Assembly (NCBI GenBank): GCA_027682925.1
Contig: JAQCYU010000008.1
Coordinates: 8,607-72,606 of the forward strand
Direction: 5' to 3'
Length of the DNA: 64,000 nt
DNA from: Coriobacteriaceae bacterium AF45-21
Lineage (GTDB): Bacteria; Actinomycetota; Coriobacteriia; Coriobacteriales; Coriobacteriaceae
Below the pieces are notes generated by a model, which was not told the DNA's origin, made no database searches, and worked only from the letters and a program-made list of their open reading frames with translations. Made by a program: the position numbers and the translations under genes. Shown here in pieces: positions 8,304 through 17,098 of this stretch; position 1 is the stretch's first letter; each line of letters begins with the position of its first letter.

Positions 8304-9468
8304 ATGTTCGAGAAGAGTGTCGAGGAGCTCACCGAGCTCGGCGCCCAGATCACCACGGCCGAGATTGCTCAGCAGCCCGAGCTTTGGCGTGATACGCTCA
8401 ACATCTATCGCGAGAACAAGGAGGCCATCGAGGCCTTCCTGGCCGAGGCTCGCGCTATGGGCGAGGGCCGTCTGTCCGTTGTCTTCACCGGTGCCGGTAC
8501 GTCCGACTACGTTGGCGATACCTGCGCCCCGTACCTGCGTCACGCTGGCAACACTGATCTCTACGACTTTAAGCCCATCGCCACGACCGACATCGTGAGC
8601 GCTCCGCGCGACTTCCTGCGCGCCGAGGATCCCACGCTCGTGGTTTCCTTTGCCCGCTCTGGCAACAGCCCCGAGAGCCTTGCCGCCGTCGCCGTTGCCA
8701 AGGAGCTCGTCCACAACGTCAAGTTCCTCAACATCACCTGCGCTCCCGAGGCAAGCTCGCCGTCGAGTCTGCCGATGATCCCAACGCGCTGACGCTGCTC
8801 ATTCCGCGCGCCAACGACAAGGCTTCGCCATGACCGGTTCTTATTCCTGCATGACCCTGCTCTCCACCCTTATTTTCGACACTGCCTCTGACGAGCAGAA
8901 GGCCGAGTGGGTTGAGACCATCGCCAAGATGGGCGAGGAGGTCATCTCCCGTGAGCCCGAGATCGCCGATTACCTGGCTGGCGACTTCAACCGCGTGACC
9001 TACTTGGGTTCTGGCTCCTTCGGTGGCCTTGCCCAGGAGAGCCAGCTCAAGATCCTCGAGCTCGCTCACGGTCTGGTCGCTACTTCCTACGACACCTCCA
9101 TGGGCTATCGTCACGGACCTAAGTCCTTCGTCGACGATAAGACGCTCGTCTTCGTGTTCGTCAACAACGACGCCTACACCCGTCAGTACGACATCGACAT
9201 CCTCAACGAGATCGGTGGCGACGAGATCGCTCAGCACACCGTTGCCGTTCAGCAGGAAGGTGCCACCGTCTATGAGGGTGAGTCCTTCACCTTTAAGGGC
9301 TACGAGGCACTTCCCGAGGGCTACCTTGCTCTGCCGTTCGTGATGTTTGCCCAGGCTATCAGTCTGCTCAACTCCGTGCGCGTGGGCAACACGCCCGATA
9401 CGCCGAGCCCCACCGGCACGGTCAACCGCGTGGTTAAGGGCGTGACGATTCACCCCTTCACCGCTTAA
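8304..9468 (+). CDS. agaS: SIS-domain sugar-phosphate deaminase/isomerase, with two 1-base frameshifts
   Basis: Two SIS domains in tandem, about 389 residues when repaired. Domain 1 has VVFTGAGTSDYVGDT and SFARSGNSPESLA; domain 2 has YLGSGSFGGLAQESQLKILE and the SMGYRHGPKSF motif. This matches AgaS, which turns galactosamine 6-phosphate into tagatose 6-phosphate and ammonia. The frame breaks near 8750 (CCGAG-GCAAG needs G) and near 8821 (CAAG-GCTTC needs G). GlmS-like activity on glucosamine is an alternative, but a lacC lies downstream to use tagatose 6-phosphate. Confidence 0.82.
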
Positions 9469-9486
9469 TCGCGTCCCCCTGTAAGG

Positions 9487-9524
9487 GCGCCCGTCCGCTC
9501 ATAACGGCGGGCGGGCGCTTTTTG
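9487..9524 (+). terminator. Terminator after agaS
   Basis: A GC-rich stem, GCGCCCGTCCGC against the complementary GGCGGGCGGGCGC, is followed by five T. Confidence 0.75.
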
Positions 9525-9586
9525 TTTTTACATGGACCGGGTATAAGCATTACCACAGTCAACTGCTTTAGAAGCAAGGAGTGCAT

Positions 9587-10756
9587 ATGAGCACGTACGC
9601 AATTAAGGCTGACAAGTTCTTCTTGCCGGCAGGCCCGCAACTGGGCGGCTATCTTATGGTCGAGGATGGCGTTTTTGGCGCCTGGCAGGCCGACGAGCCC
9701 TCTTGCGAGATTAAGGACTACACGGGATCGTGGATCGCACCGGGTATGGTCGATACTCACATCCATGGCTTCTATAACCACTCGACTACCGATAACGACC
9801 CCGAGGGTATCGATATCAGCTCGACTGAGCTCGCTCGTCGCGGTACCACCAGCTGGCTGCCCACGACGTTCACCGATGGCGTCGAGCAGATCAAGGATGC
9901 CTGCGCCGCCATCGCCCAGGCTGACGAGGGCCGCGGCCCCGACTTCTGCGGTGCTCGCATTCAGGGCATCTACCTGGAGGGCCCCTTCTTTACCATGAAG
10001 CACGTGGGCGCGCAGAACCCCGCTTATCTTATCGATCCCTCCGAGGAGGTCTTCGACCAGTGGCAGGAGGCCGCGGGCGGTCGCATCGTTAAGAGCGCCA
10101 TGGCGGCCGAGCGCGACGGTGCCGCTGCTTATGCGGCTGCTCTGAACGCCAAGGGTGTGGTGACCAGTATCGGTCACTCCGACGCCACCTACGATGAGTG
10201 CATCGCCGCCATCAACGCCGGTGCCAGCTGCTTTACGCATACCTATAACGGCCAGCGCGGGCTGCATCACCGTGAGCCCGGTGTCGTGGGCGCTGCCATG
10301 TCCACGCCCGAGACCTACGCCGAGATCATCTGTGACGGCAAGCACGTAAACCCTGCCGCCATTAAGGCGCTGCTGCAGGCAAAGGGCTGGCAGCACACGG
10401 TGCTCATCACCGACTGCCTGGGTTGCGGCGGCATGCCCGAGGGCAGCTACACCAGTGGCGGCATGGACGTCATCATGAAGGACAACCTGTGCTGGCTCGC
10501 CGACGGCAAGAGCATTGCCGGCTCGGTGCTCACGCTTGCCCAGGGCGTCAAGAACATCGTCGACTGGGGTATCGCCAGCGCCGATATTGCCATTCGCATG
10601 GCAACTGAGGTGCCGGCACGCTCCGCGCACATCGAGGATAAGTGCGGCAGCATCATGCCGGGTCGCGACGCCGACTTTGTCGTGTTCGACCATGAGCTCA
10701 CCCTCGTCGAGACGTATGTTGGCGGTCAGAGCGTCGGCAACGCCTTTACCGAGTAA
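9587..10756 (+). CDS. nagA: N-acetylglucosamine/N-acetylgalactosamine-6-phosphate deacetylase
   Basis: An amidohydrolase-fold enzyme of about 389 residues that removes acetate from the imported amino-sugar phosphate. Metal and substrate motifs are visible in order: DTHIHGF, YLEGPFF, IGHSDATY, HTYNGQRGLHHREPG and TDCLGCGGMPEG. I chose ATG 9587 because AAGGA lies 6 bases upstream; a GTG at 9581 is in frame but too close to it. Next to AgaS it likely acts as AgaA (GalNAc-6-P), and the two activities cannot be separated by sequence here. A 3' fragment of a second nagA lies at 13481. Confidence 0.87.
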   Translation: MSTYAIKADKFFLPAGPQLGGYLMVEDGVFGAWQADEPSCEIKDYTGSWIAPGMVDTHIHGFYNHSTTDNDPEGIDISSTELARRGTTSWLPTTFTDGVEQIKDACAAIAQADEGRGPDFCGARIQGIYLEGPFFTMKHVGAQNPAYLIDPSEEVFDQWQEAAGGRIVKSAMAAERDGAAAYAAALNAKGVVTSIGHSDATYDECIAAINAGASCFTHTYNGQRGLHHREPGVVGAAMSTPETYAEIICDGKHVNPAAIKALLQAKGWQHTVLITDCLGCGGMPEGSYTSGGMDVIMKDNLCWLADGKSIAGSVLTLAQGVKNIVDWGIASADIAIRMATEVPARSAHIEDKCGSIMPGRDADFVVFDHELTLVETYVGGQSVGNAFTE

Positions 10757-10768
10757 CGATAGAAAAAG

Positions 10769-10800
10769 ACGGCGGGCCCGAATCTGCTCGGACCCGCCGT
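10769..10800. terminator. Bidirectional terminator between nagA and the flavodoxin gene
   Basis: ACGGCGGGCCCGA pairs with TCGGACCCGCCGT; T-rich flanks lie on both sides, suiting the convergent genes. Confidence 0.7.
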
Positions 10801-10831
10801 ATGGGTTAAACGCTCAAAAGCACCTTAACAG

Positions 10832-11416
10832 TTACAGCTTGTTAGCGATCTTCTTTGCCGTGCGCTTGACGCCGGCCACAAGACCCCCCGCGGGATGCTC
10901 CTTTTCGTATGCTAGACGCTTCTCGCGCTTGGCGTACTCCTCGACGATGATGTCGCCATACTCGTCTTCGATCTTGTCGAAGAAGTCGACGGCGCCCTTA
11001 ATTTCCTCAGCGGTCGGGTGTCCCTTTTGGACACCGCCGGTGAGCTTGAACGGCCCCCACGTATCAAACACGGGGCAGCCGTAGACACCCATAAAGATGG
11101 CCTGCCTCATGCGGCAGATGCCATCGATATCCTTGCCGTACCACTTGTTTTTGCCACCGTAGGTCATAAGGCCAAACACCTTGTCCTGCGGCTGCAGCAC
11201 GTTCGTGAGCACGCGTGCCATATCTTTGTCGATCTCGGAGTAATAAATGCCCGTGGCGACGCCGATCAGATGGTATTCGTGCAGGTCGGGATACTCGTTT
11301 TTACCGAGCGCCTTGACGTCGAGGGTATCGATTTCGGGGTGCGCCTCGACGATGGCGTCCACGAGCTTTTTCGTATTGCCGTGGTGGCGTGAGGCATAAA
11401 GGATGATGGTTCGCAT
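10832..11416 (-). CDS. Flavodoxin-family protein
   Basis: A 194-residue protein. The N-terminus MRTIILYASRHHGNTKKLVDAI is the FMN phosphate-binding loop of flavodoxins (SxxGNT type), and FGLMTYGGKNKWYG fits the second flavin loop. The C-terminal 60 residues are charged and end in VKRTAKKIANKL. The longer frame reaches 11572, but the flavodoxin fold begins at the ATG at 11416, which has GAAAGG upstream. It is probably a low-potential electron carrier or flavodoxin-like oxidoreductase; the partner is unknown. It is convergent with nagA. Confidence 0.75.
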   Translation of the reverse strand: MRTIILYASRHHGNTKKLVDAIVEAHPEIDTLDVKALGKNEYPDLHEYHLIGVATGIYYSEIDKDMARVLTNVLQPQDKVFGLMTYGGKNKWYGKDIDGICRMRQAIFMGVYGCPVFDTWGPFKLTGGVQKGHPTAEEIKGAVDFFDKIEDEYGDIIVEEYAKREKRLAYEKEHPAGGLVAGVKRTAKKIANKL

Positions 11417-11571
11417 AAGAAGGCCTTTCAGCTGTAATTGCATCAATGTCTGTATGGTACCCCGTTGCATGGCTGGGATACCGGACGCATCGATGAACGT
11501 GCGGGTTTGTCCTTTGGTCAGGGCCGAGACGGGTTCTTGCGAGCAAAAGCAGTTGTTCGAAAGGATGGACA

Positions 11572-12452
11572 ATGGAATACGCTCTCTCCAACGATTCGAT
11601 TTCTATCAAGGTCTCCACGGCCGGCGGCTCGTTTACCTCGATTGAGGCTGGAGGTCGCGAGTACCTGTGGCAGGGTGATCCCGCCGTGTGGTCCGGCCAG
11701 GCACCGATTTGCTTCCCGATTTGCGGAGGCCTGCGCGATGGTAGCGCCATGACGTTTGCCGGGCATCATGTAAAGCTCGCTCGCCACGGGTTGCGCGCAA
11801 ACAGGAGTGGAAGCTGCTGAGCCAGAGCGAGAACGAGCTGGCGATGTGCCTGGCTTCGGAGGATAACGCCGCGCTGCTGAGCGATTATCCGTACCCGTTT
11901 AAGCTTGTCGCTCGTTATGCGCTTGAGGGGGATACCGTGCGCGTCTCCTATGAGGTGACCAACGAGGGCACCGAGGACATGCCGTTCTTTATCGGTGGAC
12001 ACCCCGGCTTTAGGTGCCCGCTCGACGAGGGCGAGGCCTATACGGACTACGAGCTGCGCTTTGAGAAGGACGAGGCTGCGGAGCTCTGCACCGCCGTTCC
12101 CTCGACTGGATTGATTGACGTGGCAAACCGCTCCAAGAACCCCATGGTGGGAAAGACGCTGCCCCTGTCGCACGAGCTCTTCGATTTTGCGGAGACCATC
12201 TTTGACGTGCTCGAGAGCCGGCAGGTCACGCTTTCCAAAAAGGGCGAGGACAAGGGCGTTCGCCTGAGCTTTGAGGGCTTCCCGTATCTCATTGTGTGGA
12301 GTAAGCCCGAGGGCGATTTTGTGGCAGTTGAGCCCTGGGGCGGCCTTTCGACCTGCTCCGATGAGGATGACGTGCTTGAGCATAAGCGCGGCTGCCTTGT
12401 CGCCAAGCCCAAGGAGACCGTCGTTCGCTCGTTCACGATTGAAATTCTGTAA
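11572..12452 (+). CDS. lacX: LacX-type aldose 1-epimerase-like protein, copy 1, with a 1-base frameshift
   Basis: A galactose-mutarotase-like fold of about 293 residues, as in LacX of lac operons. Conserved pieces: EYLWQGDPAVWSGQAPICFP, MPFFIGGHPGFRCPL (the catalytic-type histidine) and FVAVEPWGGLSTC. The frame breaks near base 11791: GGGTT-GCGCGC needs one T to give ARHGFARKQEWKL. The paralogue at 37034 breaks at the same codon. It probably acts on a sugar phosphate or on tagatose/galactose anomers; the exact substrate is not known. It precedes lacC, 59 bases away. Confidence 0.75.
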
Positions 12453-12511
12453 TTCCGTTTTGTCGACTCGTATCGCGAGGCACAAGGAGCCTGCGAGATA
12501 AGGAGCTAAAA

Positions 12512-13447
12512 ATGATCCTCACCGTTACGATGAACCCGTCTGTCGATACGCGCTATCAGCTCGATGAGCTCGTTATCGACGACGTCAACCGTGTGACGCC
12601 CGAAAAGACCGCCGGCGGCAAGGGCCTCAACGTGGCCCGTGTGCTGGGTCAGCTGGGCGACGACGTCGTGGCAACCGGTCTGCTCGGCGGCCACATGGGC
12701 GCTTACATGGCCGAGCTCATGGACGCCAACGGTATTAACAACGACTTTGTGCCCATCAAGGGCGAGACCCGCATCTGCCTCAATATCCTTCATGCCGGCA
12801 ACCAGACCGAGCTGCTCGAGAGCGGCCCGACAATTGCCCCCGAGGAGCTCGATGCCTTTACCGCCAAGTTTACCGAGCTTGCGAGCAAGGCCGACGTCGT
12901 CACCATCTCGGGTTCGCTGCCCCGTGGTGTCGAGGCAGACTACTATGCCAAGATCACGGGCATTGCCGAGAACGCCGGTGCCAAGGTGCTGCTCGATACC
13001 TCGGGTGCTTCGCTCGAGGCCGCCCTTAAGTCCGAAATTAAGCCCGAGCTGGTCAAGCCTAACCTGACCGAGATCAACGGCCTTTTGGGTACGAGCTTTA
13101 CCACCGACGATGTGGACGAGCTCCGCGCTGCGCTAGCCTCTGATACCCGCTTCTCCGATATCCCCTGGGTCGTCGTGTCCATGGGCGCTGCCGGCTCCGT
13201 TGGCTTCCACAATGGCCGTGCGTTCCGCGCAAAGACGCCCGATATCCCTGCCGTTAACGCTACGGGCTCTGGTGACTCCACTATCGCTGGCTTCGCGCAT
13301 GCCATTGCTGCTGGCGCGGACGACGAGACGGTGCTGCGTACCGCCAACACCTGCGGCAAGCTCAATGCCATGGATCCCATGACCGGCCATCTGGTCATGG
13401 ACCGTTGGGACGAGGTCTACAACGGCGTTGTCGTGACCGAGCTGTAA
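12512..13447 (+). CDS. lacC: Tagatose-6-phosphate kinase (PfkB family), copy 1
   Basis: A 311-residue ribokinase/PfkB-family enzyme that makes tagatose 1,6-bisphosphate from tagatose 6-phosphate and ATP. The N-terminus ILTVTMNPSVDTRY, the TAGGKGLNVARVL motif and the C-terminal NATGSGDSTIAGFAH motif (catalytic Asp) match LacC; fructose-1-phosphate kinases are the nearest alternative. Here it takes the product of AgaS, explaining why it sits in the amino-sugar locus. The second copy at 37968 is in the lac operon and has the same length. Confidence 0.85.
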   Translation: MILTVTMNPSVDTRYQLDELVIDDVNRVTPEKTAGGKGLNVARVLGQLGDDVVATGLLGGHMGAYMAELMDANGINNDFVPIKGETRICLNILHAGNQTELLESGPTIAPEELDAFTAKFTELASKADVVTISGSLPRGVEADYYAKITGIAENAGAKVLLDTSGASLEAALKSEIKPELVKPNLTEINGLLGTSFTTDDVDELRAALASDTRFSDIPWVVVSMGAAGSVGFHNGRAFRAKTPDIPAVNATGSGDSTIAGFAHAIAAGADDETVLRTANTCGKLNAMDPMTGHLVMDRWDEVYNGVVVTEL

Positions 13448-13480
13448 AAGCCTGGGCGTCGGCCCCGGCATTGCTTGCTA

Positions 13481-13612
13481 GCTCATGTCGACGACAAGTG
13501 CGGTAGCATTATGCCGGGGCGCGACGCTGAGTTTGTCGTGTTCAATCCCGACCTTACCCTGGTCGAGGCGTATGTGGGTGGCAACAGCGTCGGTAACGCG
13601 TTTGCCGAGTAG
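13481..13612 (+). pseudogene. nagA: 3' fragment of a second nagA
   Basis: An open stretch of 43 codons plus stop reads AHVDDKCGSIMPGRDAEFVV and continues to YVGGNSVGNAFAE. It matches the last residues of the intact nagA at 9587 (AHIEDKCGSIMPGRDADFVV to YVGGQSVGNAFTE) with several substitutions, so it is a diverged paralogue and not a recent copy. No start codon or ribosome site precedes it, and the rest of the gene is missing. It marks an old deletion or rearrangement between lacC and the YhcH gene. Confidence 0.8.
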
Positions 13613-13644
13613 CCGCCAAAGAAGCGATCCGAGAGGGGATTTAG

Positions 13645-14118
13645 ATGATTTATGGTGCACTGGGCGATATCGAGGAATATCGCGGAATGCTCAAGGGCCT
13701 CGACGTGCTGATCGACTGGCTCGAGGAGAACGACCCGGCGGAGCTCGAGGTCGGCAGCCATCCGATTCTGGGCGACAAGGTCTTTGCGAACGTCATGGCT
13801 CCCACGACGCGTCCCGAGGCCGAGGCTCACTATGAGACGCATCAGCGCTATCACGACCTGCAGATCGATGTCGAGGGTCGCGAGGCCTTTAAGGTTGCCA
13901 CGGGCAGCCTGACGCTGGTCCAGGAGTTTGACGAGAAGGACGACTACGATCTGGTCGATTCCGACGCTTCGATTGCCGGCGATCTTGCTGACGACAAGTT
14001 TGCACTGTTCGTTGCCGGTGAGCCGCATATGCCCACGCTCGAGTTCCCGGGCGATGGCGCACAACCGATCAAGAAGATCTGCTTTAAGCTGCTTGCCGAC
14101 GCCTACTGGGAGGAGTAA
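13645..14118 (+). CDS. YhcH/YjgK/YiaL (EbgC-like) family protein
   Basis: A 157-residue cupin-fold protein. The family pattern is clear: MIYGALGDIEEYRG at the start, MAPTTRPEAEAHYETHQRYHDLQIDVEG with the conserved glutamate and histidine metal ligands (residues about 52-80), and PIKKICFKLL near the end. Members sit in sialic acid, GalNAc and galactoside operons and are thought to be sugar anomerases or isomerases. The context suits an amino-sugar role. A GAGAGGGG site precedes the ATG. Confidence 0.8.
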   Translation: MIYGALGDIEEYRGMLKGLDVLIDWLEENDPAELEVGSHPILGDKVFANVMAPTTRPEAEAHYETHQRYHDLQIDVEGREAFKVATGSLTLVQEFDEKDDYDLVDSDASIAGDLADDKFALFVAGEPHMPTLEFPGDGAQPIKKICFKLLADAYWEE

Positions 14119-14150
14119 CACGCTGTTCGTCTGAGCTGTTCGTCTGATGG

Positions 14151-14224
14151 CGTGATTCCCCTAGGGAAATCACGCAAGGACCCCGCAAGCGTGTTTTCCC
14201 TAGGGGAATCACGTTTGGCGGGGT
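14151..14224 (+). terminator. Terminator with overlapping long inverted repeat (attenuator-like)
   Basis: Two 19-base arms at 14151-14169 and 14195-14213, built around CCCTAGGG, are exact reverse complements. ACCCCGC (14180-14186) can pair with GCGGGGT (14218-14224), which is followed by TTTC. The two pairings interlock and cannot form together, so this can be read as a terminator with a competing hairpin. Confidence 0.5.
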
Positions 14225-14252
14225 TTTCTGTTTATGAATAGGGAAGCCTCAT

Positions 14253-14824
14253 TTATTTGCGAAGAACATCGGCTAGCCGCAGGATTGAAATCATCGACCG
14301 ATAAGTGAGTTCCACCTTTTCGCCCGCAAGCAGTCGTTTCGAGCCAATCTCATCTAGCCCCACAAGCCGAGAAAACAGCGGGCCGCTCATCGTGCCCTCG
14401 TCAATTGATTCCCTTATGGTCTTCAAAACGTCCGTATCATGAAGCGATGCCGAGCTGTAGGGGGCAACACGAGCGGAACTCTCAATTAACGACGAGACAA
14501 AAGGATGGAGATGCTTTGGACATAGTCCATCAAACACCACATCCCCATTGTCATCCGAGCCGACCAGGCGCCAAGTATAATGATCGACCCAGTCATCTCC
14601 GTCATATATGGCGTCCATGAGCAACTTCCCGTCTAGAGAGAGAAACCTATTTGGACATCGGGGCGCAAGACCGCAATCCATATCGGGCCTGCAGCAGCTC
14701 CAACCCAACGCACCACATAGGTTCCCTTTCGTACATGTGTATCAATCTGCCCCGAAATGCCGGTGAATGCAATTCCAGACCCGTTTGTCGGATAGCAATC
14801 GACGTATTTTTGTTTTCCGCTCAC
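14253..14824 (-). CDS. Hypothetical protein, with a 1-base frameshift
   Basis: Two adjacent frames join into one protein of about 190 residues. The first starts MSGKQKYVDCYPTNGSGIAF; one base added to GGCC-GATATGG near 14686 leads into DMDCGLAPRCPNRFLSLDG and on to the stop at 14253. The C-terminal 45 residues (VGLDEIGSKRLLAGEKVELT onward) look helical and could be a small DNA- or protein-binding module. I do not recognise a family. Base use is less GC-rich than in the neighbouring sugar genes, so it may be acquired. Confidence 0.5.
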
Positions 14825-15011
14825 AACCTTGTATAGATATATCGTTCCAGCAAAAGAGAAGGGATCGTGACTATTTTAGATCTATATGGCCAATTCGAGC
14901 CCTCACCATGGCAATTGTTGCAGCTGGGTTTCTTTTCATTAAAATTTCACTTTGGTAAATCCCCGCCCCTAAGCATTAAACCCGAAGTCCACCGAGTGGG
15001 CGAATTGGCAA

Positions 15012-15036
15012 CAAAAAAGCCGCCCGAAGGCGGCTA
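15012..15036 (-). terminator. Terminator of the tRNA gene
   Basis: Read on the minus strand: AGCCGCC, a TTCG loop, GGCGGCT, then six T. It lies 11 bases beyond the tRNA 3' end. Confidence 0.8.
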
Positions 15037-15046
15037 TCTTGTGCAA

Positions 15047-15122
15047 TGGAGCCAGCGACCGGGCTCGAACCGGTGACCCCCGCTTTACGAGAGCGGTGCT
15101 CTACCAACTGAGCTACGCTGGC
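15047..15122 (-). tRNA. tRNA-Thr (anticodon CGT)
   Basis: The full cloverleaf can be drawn. The acceptor stem is GCCAGCG/CGCTGGC and the D arm is GCTCAGTTGGTAGAGC. The anticodon stem CCGCT/AGCGG holds the loop CTCGTAA, so the anticodon is CGT, reading ACG (threonine). The T arm is ACCGGTTCGAGCCCGGT. The CCA end is encoded. A promoter (15162-15190) and terminator (15012-15036) flank it. Confidence 0.95.
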
Positions 15123-15161
15123 GGCCATGTGGTGACGCAACTGAGGCGTCAACGGCTGTCT

Positions 15162-15190
15162 ATGATACGGGACATCGCACATCCGCGCAA
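15162..15190 (-). promoter_or_regulatory. Promoter of tRNA-Thr
   Basis: On the minus strand TTGCGC and TATCAT are separated by 17 bases and lie about 40 bases upstream of the tRNA. Confidence 0.55.
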
Positions 15191-15279
15191 GTGTTCTGAC
15201 GGCTTTTCTCACTTTAAATGCACTAATATTGGAGACGTGATGACTTGCTCTTACGGGTCTCAAACAGAATGGGGCTGCT

Positions 15280-15759
15280 ATGGCTCATCCCAAGATTCTT
15301 CTCGCGCGCATCGATGACCGTTTCATTTACGGGCAAGACGTCGAACTGTGGAACGAAGCCGTGGGTTCCAACCTTGTCCTAATCGTCAACGATGAGATCG
15401 CGGCGGATTCGCGCCAATGGGCACCCATGAGGGTGGCGGCGCCAGAAGGCGTTTGGACGCGGTTTTTCTCGGTGCAAAGGACCATCGACATCATTCATAT
15501 CGCAACGCCGCGCCAGTTGATTCTGATCATGGTGGCCTCGCCCGCCGATACGCTCGCGCTGGTTAAGGGTGGTGTGCCAATAACCAAGATCAGCATTGGC
15601 CATATGCAGGCAGGGGAGGGCAAGCGCTCTGTAACGCCTGCCGTTGCCATAGACGATGCAGACGTCGCTGCTCTCAGAGAGCTGCAAGAGCTCGGAATAG
15701 AACTAGAAATTCGCTACCTCCCCAGCTCCAACCCCGACCCCATTCAACTAGTCATTTAA
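15280..15759 (+). CDS. Orphan PTS EIIB-like protein (mannose family) lacking the active histidine
   Basis: A 159-residue homologue of the EIIB at 4829, colinear from start to end (ILLARIDDRFIYGQD against ILLTRIDNRLVHGQV; KGGVPITKISIGHM against KGGVPIKKVNIGNM). The phosphorylated histidine is replaced by tyrosine at residue 17, so it should not carry phosphate. No EIIA, EIIC or EIID lies beside it. The frame is intact and well kept, which suggests a retained role, for example as a regulator or decoy, but a decaying duplicate is possible. The ribosome site (GGGG) is weak. Confidence 0.75.
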   Translation: MAHPKILLARIDDRFIYGQDVELWNEAVGSNLVLIVNDEIAADSRQWAPMRVAAPEGVWTRFFSVQRTIDIIHIATPRQLILIMVASPADTLALVKGGVPITKISIGHMQAGEGKRSVTPAVAIDDADVAALRELQELGIELEIRYLPSSNPDPIQLVI

Positions 15760-15781
15760 GAACGTTCCCAATGCTAGGTAG

Positions 15782-15815
15782 AAAAACGCCCGTCGGCGGT
15801 GTGCCGGCGGGCGCT
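15782..15815 (-). terminator. Terminator of galM
   Basis: On the minus strand GCCCGCCGGC and GCCGACGGGC form a stem followed by GTTTTTC. A closely similar hairpin ends galT at 39058. Confidence 0.75.
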
Positions 15816-15841
15816 GCTGTGCGACATGTCGCGCTGTGGGC

Positions 15842-16894
15842 TTAGTGCCTCATAAAGTGGTATTCGATCACATTGCTGTAGGGATGACCCGGGCCCACAA
15901 TGCCCTGCGGGAACAGCGGCTGGTGCGGCGTGTCGGGGTACATCTCTGCCTCGAGGGCAAAGCCGGCGCCCCAGCCATAGTTGGCATCGTCCTTGGCGTG
16001 CTCGTCGCCCAGCCAGTTGCCGGTGTAGAGCTGCACGCCCGGTGCGGTGGTGTAGTAGTCCAGCTCGCGACCGGTCCACATTTCCTCGACGTGCATCGCG
16101 CGGCGCAGATTACGGCCGTACTGATAGCCATCGATGCACAGGCAGTGGTCGTAGCCACGTGCCTGCTTAATCTGCGGGTCGTCGGCTTCCATGCCGGGAG
16201 CGACGGGGCGCAGCTCACGGAAGTCAAACGGCGTGCCCTCGACCGGAGCAATCTCGCCGGTGGGGATGTTCTGGTCGTTGATGGGCAGGTAGTGGGCAGC
16301 GTTGGCAACAAAGAAGTGCTCGCAGTCCATGCCGGCGTTATGACCGGCAAGGTTAAAGTACGTGTGGTTGGTCATGGACGCGTAGGTTGCGCGGTCGCTC
16401 TCGCAGCCATACTCGATGCGGAAGACGCCGGTGCGCGTCACGGTAAACACGGCCGTAAAGGTGCGGTTGCCGGGTAGGCCCAGCTCGCCATCCTCAAGCG
16501 AGGTGGTCATGCGAACGGCGTTGTGGGTCTCGTCGAGTTCAACGTCCCACACGCGTTTGTGCAGGCCGTGCTCAAGGTCGCTGTGAAGGTTGTTGGCGCC
16601 CTCGTTGGCGGGCATATGCCAGTCCGTGCCGTCGATGGCGATCGTGGCGCCAGCGGTGCGGTTTGCCACGGGGCCGATGGTCGCGCCAAAGCAGGCGGGG
16701 TTGTCAAAGTAATCCTCGAGCTTATCGAAGCCCAGCACCACATCGCGCACGTTGCCGGGAATGTCGGGCACATCGATACCCAGCACGGTGGCGCCATAGT
16801 CCATAATGCGAACGCAGATCTCGGGCCCGTTGAGGGTGTAACGATGAACGGGGGTACCGCACGGCGCGGTGCCGAAAAGCTCGGAAGTGATCAT
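15842..16894 (-). CDS. galM: Aldose 1-epimerase (galactose mutarotase)
   Basis: A 350-residue GalM. Motifs in order: MDYGATVLGIDVPD, GPVANRTAG, the NGxNNLH-type EGANNLHS, MTNHTYFNLAGHN (catalytic His), ARGYDHCLCI, and the C-terminal GVQLYTGNWLG. It interconverts alpha and beta galactose for GalK. The open frame runs on upstream to 17845, but that part is antisense to the DeoR gene; the ATG at 16894 with AGGA upstream fits the family start. It is divergent from the LacR-type regulator. Confidence 0.9.
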   Translation of the reverse strand: MITSELFGTAPCGTPVHRYTLNGPEICVRIMDYGATVLGIDVPDIPGNVRDVVLGFDKLEDYFDNPACFGATIGPVANRTAGATIAIDGTDWHMPANEGANNLHSDLEHGLHKRVWDVELDETHNAVRMTTSLEDGELGLPGNRTFTAVFTVTRTGVFRIEYGCESDRATYASMTNHTYFNLAGHNAGMDCEHFFVANAAHYLPINDQNIPTGEIAPVEGTPFDFRELRPVAPGMEADDPQIKQARGYDHCLCIDGYQYGRNLRRAMHVEEMWTGRELDYYTTAPGVQLYTGNWLGDEHAKDDANYGWGAGFALEAEMYPDTPHQPLFPQGIVGPGHPYSNVIEYHFMRH

Positions 16895-17038
16895 TTGGTT
16901 CCTAACATCGAGGTATTCCGACAAACTGTAGCGCGAACACGCGAGATTATCACTACACCCCACTAAAGCAGGGGGTATTTTTCTCAAAAAAGTGATGATT
17001 GGAGCTGTGCGGGCGTTCATTTTTGACGCACGCGGGTC

Positions 17039-17067
17039 TGATACAATTTGTTCGTTATTGTTTGAAT
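17039..17067 (+). promoter_or_regulatory. LacR promoter and probable LacR operator
   Basis: TG-A-TACAAT (17039-17047) is an extended -10. Just after it, 17048-17067 reads TGTTC-N5-TGTTTGAAT. The same spaced word is found before lacF (33419-33437) and before lacA (35520-35538), so it is a candidate LacR site with autoregulation here. Confidence 0.55.
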
Positions 17068-17098
17068 TGACGTGAGCGTGGAACAGCGAGGACTCATC

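Noticed and set aside
8304..9468. Two separate SIS-domain genes
   Set aside because: Adding two bases gives one continuous AgaS-length protein; the second part has no start with a ribosome site.
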